A stretch of 29,711 nt of DNA from a virus. This document shows positions 21,378 through 27,413 of this stretch, in pieces. The position numbers and the translations under genes are program-made. The stretch's first letter is position 1, and every line of letters begins with the position of its first letter. Location: positions 1-29,711 of IMG/VR virus record IMGVR_UViG_3300042987_000477; one strand, 5' to 3'. Under the pieces are notes generated by a model that saw only the letters and a list, made by a program, of their open reading frames with translations, had not been told where the DNA came from and did no database searches.

Positions 21378-22087
21378 TGATTGGCTTGGTCGTAAAGAGC
21401 GTTGACGACGATGCCACGATCGCCGGGGTAGAGGTCTAAAGGTGCTTCGTTAAGCCACAAGGCCACCTCCCGAATAGCAGCGCGGGCCATGGAGCCCTGA
21501 CCCTTGACGCTCTCCATCAAGGCATCTTCCACCCGCTCTACCAGTGACCCCCCAATTTGGGAGGAATTAGGAGTTGGCTTGGAGTTGGGTGCAAGCAGAT
21601 CCCTGACCTGTTGCGCCTGCTCAGGCGTCAACTTCAGCGGTTTGCTGATTTCATGGGTTTTTGAGGGCTCACTGTATCCGTATCGAGCCTTGGCATAAGC
21701 GTTAAGCCTGGTTACCTGCTCATCGGTAAGCCAACTCTCGACCTTGCCTGTCACCTTGTTTACTTTGCGCCAAGGTCGAATACCAAGATCGGCAAGCCAT
21801 TTGTATGCGCTAGACCTGGCGCAATCAAATTGCTCATACCAATCCTTCACGCGTATTTGCTTTGGCGCGCATAGGTCAGGTCGCTGTTGCATAGTCTCTA
21901 GCGACTCGACCCTGCTCGCCAAAGCCAAGATGTTGGCGCTGGTTTCGACGATATGCTTATGAGATGCAGCCTCCAGCTGCTCGACCCTGGAGCGGAGCTC
22001 TAAGAGGCAGGCGTGACTAACGCCATTAACGGCGGCCCAATCTTCAACATCTGCCCACTGCTCGGGCGTTGCTCTGTACTCCGTCAC
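21374..22087 (-). CDS. Putative DNA-binding protein with coiled coil and HTH-like middle
   Basis: 237 aa from GTG 22087, the largest of this operon. Residues 1-42 (MTEYRATPEQWADVEDWAAV...ACLLELRSRVEQLEA) are a module common in small cyanophage proteins. Residues 30-70 continue as a coiled coil. Residues about 76-145 (QIRVKDWYEQFDCARSSAYK, WLADLGIRPWRKVNKVTGKV, LTDEQVTRLNAYAKARYGYS) look like a winged or helix-turn-helix DNA-binding unit. The C-terminal part (SLVERVEDALMESVKGQGSM, AAIREVALWLNEAPLDL) is helical. It reads as a fusion of modules; GC is lower than in its neighbours. A regulator or replication factor is possible. Function not assigned. Confidence 0.68.
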   Translation of the reverse strand: MTEYRATPEQWADVEDWAAVNGVSHACLLELRSRVEQLEAASHKHIVETSANILALASRVESLETMQQRPDLCAPKQIRVKDWYEQFDCARSSAYKWLADLGIRPWRKVNKVTGKVESWLTDEQVTRLNAYAKARYGYSEPSKTHEISKPLKLTPEQAQQVRDLLAPNSKPTPNSSQIGGSLVERVEDALMESVKGQGSMARAAIREVALWLNEAPLDLYPGDRGIVVNALYDQANQ

Positions 22088-22323
22088 GCCGCCACCTCCA
22101 CTGCAGCACCAGGCCAGCGGGCTTGCGCGTAGCGGATTGCGTGGCGTTTGCTTTCGGCGCGCGTGATCCAGGTCATCGGCTTGGCACCTTGTGGGTAGAC
22201 GATCAGGCGAAACTCGCGCGTGCGTGTCTTCGGCCGCGGCCGGCTGATGCCGTCGCCGTGCTTGCTGGTGGGTTCATCTTCTGCCCATTGCCAGGGCAGC
22301 ATCGCTCCGGTGACTTCAGGCAT
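22084..22323 (-). CDS. Small hypothetical protein
   Basis: 79 aa, MPEVTGAMLPWQWAEDEPTS. An Arg/Lys-rich middle (RPRPKTRTREFRLIVYPQGA) is followed by TWITRAESKRHAIRYAQARWPGA, like a small nucleic-acid-binding or adaptor protein. Function unknown. Overlaps neighbours by 8 and 4 bases. Confidence 0.65.
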   Translation of the reverse strand: MPEVTGAMLPWQWAEDEPTSKHGDGISRPRPKTRTREFRLIVYPQGAKPMTWITRAESKRHAIRYAQARWPGAAVEVAA

Positions 22324-22489
22324 GGCAGTTGGGATCTGTGACGGTTTCAGGGTTCAGCCACTCCAGCTCTGACCACCACGGCAACCAAGACTCGGCGGCG
22401 ATGGCTTTAGCTTCGGTCAGGCTGTGCGCTGTGACGCACTCGCAGACGTTGGCGCTGCGAATCTGGAAGTAGAAGCGGCGCTGCGTCAC
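22316..22489 (-). CDS. Small hypothetical protein
   Basis: 57 aa from GTG 22489, which overlaps the stop of the upstream gene (GTGA). MTQRRFYFQIRSANVCECVT then AHSLTEAKAIAAESWLPWWS. Its layout, a strand followed by 'A.sl.eAkA.aa..W.pww', is a recurring alpha/beta unit in phage small proteins. Function unknown. Confidence 0.6.
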   Translation of the reverse strand: MTQRRFYFQIRSANVCECVTAHSLTEAKAIAAESWLPWWSELEWLNPETVTDPNCHA

Positions 22490-22617
22490 TTGCGCACCTC
22501 CACCAGCTGCTGTGTGCCGGAGTGGGTGGTGCCGGACTGGTTGCCGGACTCGATGCCGATCATGGCGAACACGGCCGCGACGATCAGCAGGCAGATGGCG
22601 TTGTTGAGGCGGTTCAT
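22486..22617 (-). CDS. Small membrane protein
   Basis: 43 aa, MNRLNNAICLLIVAAVFAMI then GIESGNQSGTTHSGTQQLVE. One transmembrane segment (residues 7-22) preceded by Arg/Asn, and a Ser/Thr/Gln-rich polar tail. A longer frame exists upstream but overlaps the 74-aa gene and is not preferred. Function unknown; a small early membrane protein such as a superinfection-exclusion factor is one possibility. Confidence 0.55.
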   Translation of the reverse strand: MNRLNNAICLLIVAAVFAMIGIESGNQSGTTHSGTQQLVEVRK

Positions 22618-22655
22618 GGTGGTGTCAATGGAGTGGAGGGAGAGCCCCGGAGGGC

Positions 22656-22880
22656 TCAGATCACGGCGACAAGGCGGTCTTTGCCCATGCGCTTCTCCCA
22701 GATGCTGCCGTCCTTGTTGGCGAACTGGGCGATTACCTGAGCCTTGGTCTCCTTTGCGAAGCCCACAAAGGCGCAGGTGTAGCCGAAGTTCCAGATCGTC
22801 ACGTCGCCGGCCTGCAGTTGACCAGCGGGCTTGCCCTTGCAGCGGCCGACGGATTGGATTTGAACGGTGGCGGTGGTCAT
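22656..22880 (-). CDS. Small hypothetical protein, first gene of the long leftward operon
   Basis: 74 aa, MTTATVQIQSVGRCKGKPAG then QLQAGDVTIWNFGYTCAFVG. Strand-rich with 'LqaGDVtiWNfGYt' followed by a VxxFxKET helix; it resembles small cyanophage proteins of unknown function. It begins 33 bases downstream of the conserved promoter motif at 22917-22935, so it is the promoter-proximal gene of the leftward cluster ending near 18712. Confidence 0.7.
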   Translation of the reverse strand: MTTATVQIQSVGRCKGKPAGQLQAGDVTIWNFGYTCAFVGFAKETKAQVIAQFANKDGSIWEKRMGKDRLVAVI

Positions 22881-22916
22881 GATCTGGAGAGCGGTGGCCT
22901 CGTCGGCCGTCCCCTA

Positions 22917-22968
22917 AGTATGCACCGCCCACGGGTCACACGGCTAACCGTTGTGACAGTTCTTCACA
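22917..22968 (-). promoter_or_regulatory. Leftward operon promoter with shared motif and TGTGA inverted repeat
   Basis: Minus strand: CCCGTGGGCGGTGCATACT contains a -10-like CATACT (22922-22917) aligned with TATAGT at 18040-18035; 22919-22935 matches 18037-18053 at 15 of 17 bases. Upstream, TGTGACAGTTCTTCACA (22952-22968) is a TGTGA-N7-TCACA inverted repeat, a likely operator or activator site. A further TCACA stands at 22936-22940. Confidence 0.6.
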
Positions 22969-23197
22969 CGGCGTTGCTTCCGACCGCCAGCTCCACAGGC
23001 ACCCGCAGAACGGGCACGCTCTTGTTTGTGTCCGGCGTGCGCGCCCAGCCGATCGCCAACAAGCTCACAGGCAGCTCGACCGTGTACCAGACATGCCTGC
23101 AGCCCACGCACCTTCGCTGGCGGGTCACCTTGTCAGCCTCTTTCCCGTTCGTTGCGATCGCCCTGATCTCACCGCTACCGCAGCGTGGGCACTCCAT
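22964..23197 (-). CDS. Zinc-ribbon protein resembling the NrdR N-terminal domain
   Basis: 77 aa from ATG 23197 (MECPRCGSGEIRAIATNGKE); ATG 23212 would add five residues. Cys3, Cys6, Cys30 and Cys33 (CPRCGS...RQRRCVGCRHVWYTVE) form a zinc ribbon of the kind seen in NrdR and Ogr-type regulators. The ATP-cone of NrdR is missing. The C-terminal 40 residues (VSLLAIGWARTPDTNKSVPV) are unfamiliar. It may bind DNA or RNA and regulate phage transcription. It is transcribed away from the 61-aa gene at 23252, with only 54 bases between the starts. Confidence 0.7.
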   Translation of the reverse strand: MECPRCGSGEIRAIATNGKEADKVTRQRRCVGCRHVWYTVELPVSLLAIGWARTPDTNKSVPVLRVPVELAVGSNAV

Positions 23198-23251
23198 AGG
23201 TATCCTGAACATGTACCCCGCCACGGTAGCACTGTGAACTTCGGAGAGTGG

Positions 23252-23437
23252 ATGGCGGTTCAGCTCACGCCAGAGCAGCAGTTCGAGATCGAAAAACAAG
23301 CCCGCACCCTGCTCAACAGCAAGGATGCGGGCGCAATGGCCGCGGCTCTCCTTAAACAAGCCTGCTACCAGCAGCTGCTGCTGCAGCAGGCCGTCAACGA
23401 GATCGCACGCCTCGAGTGTGAGCTGATGAAGCCCTAG
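23252..23437 (+). CDS. 61-aa protein, remotely NblA-like
   Basis: MAVQLTPEQQFEIEKQARTL continues with two helices (AGAMAAALLKQACYQQLLLQ, QAVNEIARLECELMKP). GGAG is 5 bases before the ATG. The 'LT.EQqF.ie..k.q......d......ll.kQ' beginning and the size recall NblA (phycobilisome degradation proteins, about 60 aa), which start 'LS.EQ.F.l...'. NblA genes are known in some freshwater cyanophages. The match is by pattern only, and the C-terminal half does not fit well, so a general helical hairpin is equally likely. Its 3' end overlaps the convergent gene by 4 bases. Confidence 0.5.
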   Translation: MAVQLTPEQQFEIEKQARTLLNSKDAGAMAAALLKQACYQQLLLQQAVNEIARLECELMKP

Positions 23438-23760
23438 AACAGATCAGCCTCGGTGATCTCGCTCACCACGCCGTCAGTCGCCTTGGCCAGGCTCTGAGCG
23501 GCGTTCTGCGCGGTCACCGGGGGCACCCAGTCACGCGGCGGCTGTGCCACTGCGCTCACATAGGCGAGTCCCTTGCTGCTGGTCTTCTTCCAGCCGCTGA
23601 TCGGCACCTGCACGCTCCCGTACTGGTCCGGCGTCTGGCTCATCACGAACGCGCAGAAGGCGTCCAGCTCCTCCACCTTGATGTTCATCATCCCGGAGAA
23701 GTCGATCTTCGACTCCGGCTTGGTGCTTTTGAAGATGCTCAGGTTCAGCTTGAAGCTCAT
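23434..23760 (-). CDS. Hypothetical protein of the recombination operon
   Basis: 108 aa, MSFKLNLSIFKSTKPESKID. The central part (FSGMMNIKVEELDAFCAFVM, YGSVQVPISGWKKTSSKGLA, YVSAVAQPP) is strand-helix-strand-rich and ends in an acidic tail (VSEITEADLF), a feature seen in single-strand DNA-binding proteins. Its place as the last gene of the RecE/RecT operon would fit an SSB-like accessory role, but no OB-fold signature can be shown. Overlaps the HTH gene by 4 bases. Confidence 0.65.
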   Translation of the reverse strand: MSFKLNLSIFKSTKPESKIDFSGMMNIKVEELDAFCAFVMSQTPDQYGSVQVPISGWKKTSSKGLAYVSAVAQPPRDWVPPVTAQNAAQSLAKATDGVVSEITEADLF

Positions 23761-23984
23761 GGTCTCGGTTGATTGGGTGGATTGTTTGGCATCCCGCGCA
23801 GGTTCCGAAGCTCATACGCCTCGACCTCCGCGACGGGATACAAGACGCGGCCGCCGATCTTCACAAACCGGGGACCACGGTTCTGGCTGCGCCAGTTGTC
23901 GAGCGTGCTCAGCGTGACGACACCACGCCACCGCTCAGCCAGCTCACGCGGCTGGAGATAACCAGCTTCAGAAGATTTCGTCAT
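23757..23984 (-). CDS. Excisionase / AlpA-like helix-turn-helix protein
   Basis: 75 aa from ATG 23984 (MTKSSEAGYLQPRELAERWR); GGAGGGAG lies 6 bases upstream. 'YL.prELAeRWrg.vtl.TLdNWRsqnrGPrFvKiGgRVlYpvaeVeAYE' is the MerR-like winged helix domain of phage excisionases and AlpA regulators. In temperate phages it bends DNA in excision; in others it is a transcriptional regulator. Here it sits in the recombination operon, overlapping RecT by 17 bases, and no integrase is in view, so both options remain. Confidence 0.82.
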   Translation of the reverse strand: MTKSSEAGYLQPRELAERWRGVVTLSTLDNWRSQNRGPRFVKIGGRVLYPVAEVEAYELRNLRGMPNNPPNQPRP

Positions 23985-24645
23985 CAAGCACTCCCTCCTT
24001 CTCCTCTACTGTCGCCGTCTTGGCGATCTTCTGGTTCAACTCGTCGATGCTGGCCTTCACCGGCGCCTCGGTAATCGTCACCGGCTCCACGTCCAGCACC
24101 TCCTCCTGCGTCTGGATGCCGACCAGCAGCTCGGGGATGTAAAGCCGCCCCCAGAAGGCCGCGGCGCGATACCGGACCATCAGCTCGGGCATGGTCTGCC
24201 ACTTGCTGCCGGCCTTGGTCGCCCACTGCTCTTTCTTGGCCATCGCCATGCTCACGGTCGGACCCTTGAGGTCCTTGCCGCTCGCCAGCTCCGTCGCCTC
24301 GCAGTAGCAGGCCAGGCTGTCACCGCTGCCGCTGATCTCGTACCGCAGCGGGCTGAAGCGCCCGCAGCCGTTGATCAGGCCGATGATGAACTGGCTGCTC
24401 CAGCTGGGGCGCCCGTGGATGATGTGCAGGTTCTGCATCACCTGAAACGGGCTCATCCGCATCCGGTTGGCGATCTCCAGCGCCACCAGGCAGTTGGCGA
24501 ACCCGTTCTGCCCTTGGAACTGCGGCGGGATCAGCGTGCTGCTGGCCAGTGCCTTGGCGATCCGCTGGGCATCCTCAAACGCCTGGATGCCGCTGAACAC
24601 CGAGCCGCTTGGGCTGGTGGTCGTGAGTGCTGTGCTCTCGGTCAT
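23968..24645 (-). CDS. recT: RecT-family single-strand annealing protein
   Basis: 225 aa from ATG 24645 (MTESTALTTTSPSGSVFSGI). Family pattern: FEDAQRIAKALASSTLIPPQ, GFANCLVALEIANRMRMSPF, QVMQNLHIIHGRPSWSSQFI, then LKGPTVSMAMAKKEQWATKA and MPELMVRYRAAAFWGRLYIP. RecT proteins bind single-stranded DNA, promote strand annealing and act with a RecE-type 5'-3' exonuclease, here the gene directly upstream. The C-terminus is acidic and flexible (VEEKEGVLDDEIF). It starts 1 base after the exonuclease gene ends, so the two are translated together. Role: recombination-dependent replication, repair and mosaic exchange. Confidence 0.88.
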   Translation of the reverse strand: MTESTALTTTSPSGSVFSGIQAFEDAQRIAKALASSTLIPPQFQGQNGFANCLVALEIANRMRMSPFQVMQNLHIIHGRPSWSSQFIIGLINGCGRFSPLRYEISGSGDSLACYCEATELASGKDLKGPTVSMAMAKKEQWATKAGSKWQTMPELMVRYRAAAFWGRLYIPELLVGIQTQEEVLDVEPVTITEAPVKASIDELNQKIAKTATVEEKEGVLDDEIF

Positions 24646-24646
24646 G

Positions 24647-25525
24647 TCAGAAGGTCTCGATCTCGGTGATGGTGGGCATGGACCCGTCAGGCCGCGGCCG
24701 CATCCACGGCGGCAGACTGATGGTCTCGATCTGGTCGCTGTACCCCGGCCACGCATCAGCGGCCTTGCAGACCGCCAAGGTGTCGAGGTCCAGCCGTGCC
24801 TGCTTGGCACCGGCGGCGATCATGTCCGCATCGGCGGCGTAGACGGCCACCGCATAGGGGGGCTTCTTCTCCACCACGATGAAGATGAACTGATCCGGGC
24901 AGGTGCCTGTTGCTTGCGTCAGCCCGCCCAAGTACCAAGCGGCCTGGACGTGATACCGCCAAGCGGCCACGGACTTCTGGAACCCCTTGGGGCTGGCATC
25001 CTCCGTGGTCTTGAGGTCCACGATCAGCCGGTGGTCGTCGGTCAGCCAATCCGGCCGGCACTTGCACTCCAGCCCGGTGGCCTCATCGGTCCACATCCAA
25101 GTGGTCTCAGCCTTGCCGGCCATCCCCAGCAGCATCGCTGCCGCCGGGTGCTCGAACACCGAGCGCGCCATGCGCATCACGGTGTCGGCGTCGGCCTTGC
25201 TGATCACGGTGCGGCCGGTGGCGGCCACGCTGAAGGCTTCCCATTCAGCTTTGCCCTGCTTGGTGCGCCGGTCGATGCCTTCCGGTGCCATCACATAGCG
25301 GGCGTCCCACTGGTCCAGCTCCAGCACATGGGTGTGCAGGGCGGTGCCCATCAGCATCGCTGGCGTGGGCTCCGGCTCAACCCGGTTGGGGTCGAGGTAC
25401 CGCGCCCAGTAGTGCTTCGGGCTGCGTGCCACCAAGTCGAGGTGGCTTTTGCTCACCGCACTGTGGCGGTGGTAGTCGGCGTTTTCCAATCCCTCCCATT
25501 CATCAGGGCTCTCAGAGCTTACCAT
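24647..25525 (-). CDS. RecE-like exonuclease (PD-(D/E)XK)
   Basis: 292 aa from ATG 25525, with GAGGAA 3 bases upstream; the open frame continues farther upstream but into the neighbour's promoter. Residues 56-70 (AMLMGTALHTHVLEL) carry His64. Glu140, Asp159 (CRPDW), Asp170 and Lys172 (LIVDLKTT) give the PD-(D/E)XK active site, and YHVQAAWYLGGL (residues 191-202) is the QxxxY motif. This is the layout of RecE / lambda-exonuclease-like enzymes (DUF3799). It degrades 5' strands to provide single-stranded DNA for the RecT-like protein. Confidence 0.87.
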   Translation of the reverse strand: MVSSESPDEWEGLENADYHRHSAVSKSHLDLVARSPKHYWARYLDPNRVEPEPTPAMLMGTALHTHVLELDQWDARYVMAPEGIDRRTKQGKAEWEAFSVAATGRTVISKADADTVMRMARSVFEHPAAAMLLGMAGKAETTWMWTDEATGLECKCRPDWLTDDHRLIVDLKTTEDASPKGFQKSVAAWRYHVQAAWYLGGLTQATGTCPDQFIFIVVEKKPPYAVAVYAADADMIAAGAKQARLDLDTLAVCKAADAWPGYSDQIETISLPPWMRPRPDGSMPTITEIETF

Positions 25526-25627
25526 CAGTTCCTCCCTCGTCACGCTCCTTCCCGCTAAACCACTGAAATCATTTGGCTTTCCGGGCTTCGACTCGGATAC
25601 CACTAAGCCAGTCGCGGGTCTAGTCCT
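25526..25627. promoter_or_regulatory. Divergent promoter region between recombination and helicase genes
   Basis: 102 bases between the leftward exonuclease and rightward helicase starts. Rightward, TTGGCT (25573-25578) and GATACC (25596-25601) are 17 bases apart, a weak sigma70-like pair. Leftward no convincing pair was found. No repeat of the GGGCGGTG motif occurs here. Confidence 0.4.
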
Positions 25628-27004
25628 ATGGGTCTCATCCTTCGTCACTATCAGCAGCAGGCCATCTCGGACCTTCGCGGCGCCTACCGCGACGGGGCAC
25701 GCGCCCCCCTGCTCGTGCTCCCAACCGGCGGCGGCAAGACCATCGTGATGGCCGAGATCATGCGCTCGCTCGCAGCCCGTGGCCGCAGCGCCTTGGTCCT
25801 CGTCCATCGGCGTGAGCTGGTCGCGCAGACCAGCCGCAAGCTGGATCTCGCTGGTGTCGATCACGGCATCATCGCGGCCGGCACGCAGCCGAGCGCCGCG
25901 CCGATCCAGGTGGCGTCAGTTCAGACGCTGGTTCGTCGTTTGGATTGCATTACTCACCCCCCAGACTGCGTTCTTATTGATGAGGCGCACCACGCCACCG
26001 CAGGCAGCTGGGCGCGCGTGCTCGGCCATTGGCCTGGCGCCCTTCGCCTTGGAGTCACCGCCACCCCCGTTCGTCTGGACGGCCGCGGCCTATCGGCAGT
26101 CTTCGACCGCCTTGTTCTCGGTCCGTCTGTCGCGGACCTGATCTTTACCGGGCATCTGTGCCCTGCGCGACTTTACGCCCCACCTCTGCGTGCGGACTTG
26201 TCGCGGATCACCCGAAGGGCGGGAGATTTTGCCGCAGGTGACGCGGCAGAACGTCTCGACCGCCCCACCGTCACCGGCGATGCCATTGAGCACTACCAGC
26301 GCCTTGCATCAGGCCAGCCCGCCATCGTTTTCTGCTGCACTACTCAGCACGCAGAGCATGTCGCTGCCTCCTTCCGTGCAGCCGGGCACACCGCCGCCAC
26401 CCTGCTGGGCAGCACGCAGCCAGAGCAGCGAGATCGTTTGGTCCAGCAGTTCGCCGCTGGTGATCTGCAGCTGCTGGTGACCGTGGATGTGGTCTCCGAG
26501 GGCTTCGATGTCCCGGCCGCCAGCTGCGCCATCCTGCTGCGCCCCACCGCCAGCCTTGGCCTCTACCTCCAGCAGGTTGGTCGGGTGCTGCGCCCAGCAC
26601 CGGGCAAGCCCCACGCGGTGATCCTTGATCACGTCGGCAACGTCCACCGCCATGGCTTCCCCGACGACCCGCGCGACTGGTCCCTCGATGACCGGCTCCG
26701 CACTGGCCGCGGCGGCAACGGCCAATTAGCTCCATCAGTCCGTACCTGCACCACATGCTTCGCTGCCTTCAAGCCGGCGCCCGTGTGCCCCTGCTGCGGC
26801 GCACACTGCGCACCCGAGCCCAAGCGCGCCATGCGCCAAGTCGACGGCGAGCTGCAGGAGCTGAAGCGCGTCAACGCCCAGCTCCGTGCCAGCGAGCGCA
26901 AGCGTGCCCGCACCCTGCCCGAGCTGCTCGCCATCGCCGCACAGCGCGGCTACTCGCCCGGCTGGGCGTACCGCGTCCACAATGCCCGCAGCAGCAGAGC
27001 ATGA
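25628..27004 (+). CDS. SF2 DEAH-box helicase with C-terminal zinc finger
   Basis: 458 aa, MGLILRHYQQQAISDLRGAY. Helicase motifs: I PTGGGKT (32-38), Ia LVHRRELVAQ, II DEAH (118-121), III VTATP (143-147), and C-terminal LGSTQPEQRDR, VSEGFDVPAASC and VI QQVGRVLRP (315-323). A C-terminal Cys4 (CTTC at 374-377, CPCC at 387-390) is a zinc finger. Related to phage helicases of the UvsW / type III restriction R-subunit class; here probably used in replication, recombination or fork remodelling. It precedes nuclease and primase genes in one rightward unit. Confidence 0.92.
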   Translation: MGLILRHYQQQAISDLRGAYRDGARAPLLVLPTGGGKTIVMAEIMRSLAARGRSALVLVHRRELVAQTSRKLDLAGVDHGIIAAGTQPSAAPIQVASVQTLVRRLDCITHPPDCVLIDEAHHATAGSWARVLGHWPGALRLGVTATPVRLDGRGLSAVFDRLVLGPSVADLIFTGHLCPARLYAPPLRADLSRITRRAGDFAAGDAAERLDRPTVTGDAIEHYQRLASGQPAIVFCCTTQHAEHVAASFRAAGHTAATLLGSTQPEQRDRLVQQFAAGDLQLLVTVDVVSEGFDVPAASCAILLRPTASLGLYLQQVGRVLRPAPGKPHAVILDHVGNVHRHGFPDDPRDWSLDDRLRTGRGGNGQLAPSVRTCTTCFAAFKPAPVCPCCGAHCAPEPKRAMRQVDGELQELKRVNAQLRASERKRARTLPELLAIAAQRGYSPGWAYRVHNARSSRA

Positions 27005-27374
27005 CGTGGCCAACGCCGAGACCGACCTGCAGCAGCGCATCCGCCTGGCGCTCGGTCTGCGGCCTGATCTACGCCTGTTCCGCAACCAGGTCGGCTCGCT
27101 CCCAGACCCACGCACAGGCCGGCTGGTCACCTTTGGCCTAGCCCGTGGCTCAGCAGATCTGATCGGCTGGCGCACGGTCACCATCACACCCGAGATGGTC
27201 GGCCAGCGCATTGCCGTATTCACCAGCATCGAGGTCAAGACACCCACCGGCCGCATCGCTCCTGCCCAGCAGCACTGGCTTCATGCCGTGCGGATCGCTG
27301 GTGGCATCGCAGGCGTGGCGCGCTCTGTGCCGGATGCTTTGCGAATTGTCACACCCGAGCACCCAACCTCCTAA
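26982..27374 (+). CDS. VRR-NUC domain nuclease
   Basis: 130 aa from ATG 26982 (MPAAAEHDVANAETDLQQRI), overlapping the helicase by 23 bases. The motif set 'R..P....fRN..G.......GR.vtfGLarGsaDLIGW......vG...AvftsiEVKtPtGri.p.QqhWl.avr.aGGiAgVArS' is VRR-NUC, with Asp in ADLIGW and Glu/Lys in IEVKT as metal and catalytic residues. VRR-NUC enzymes in phages cut branched DNA, an alternative to Holliday-junction resolvases. It is between helicase and primase genes, consistent with replication-fork processing. Confidence 0.85.
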   Translation: MPAAAEHDVANAETDLQQRIRLALGLRPDLRLFRNQVGSLPDPRTGRLVTFGLARGSADLIGWRTVTITPEMVGQRIAVFTSIEVKTPTGRIAPAQQHWLHAVRIAGGIAGVARSVPDALRIVTPEHPTS

Positions 27375-27377
27375 CCT
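27362..27377 (+). repeat. AACCT-type repeats before primase gene
   Basis: CCCAACCTCCTAACCT contains CCCAACCT (27362-27369) and CTCCTAACCT (27368-27377), overlapping the VRR-NUC stop, 37 bases before the primase start. The same two words recur after the primase gene (29447-29454 and 29508-29517). Confidence 0.5.
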
Positions 27378-27413
27378 GACGGCACACTTTGCCAGCAACT
27401 CCACGAGGCACCG

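Noticed and set aside
23211-23227. LexA- or NtcA-type operator around the TGAACATGTACC sequence
   Set aside because: The spacing fits neither GTA-N8-TAC nor the cyanobacterial LexA pattern; likely chance.
24467-25558. 363-codon plus-strand frame opposite the RecE/RecT genes
   Set aside because: The opposite strand has intact PD-(D/E)XK and RecT motifs; this frame is rich in His/Gly/Pro/Arg with no domain.
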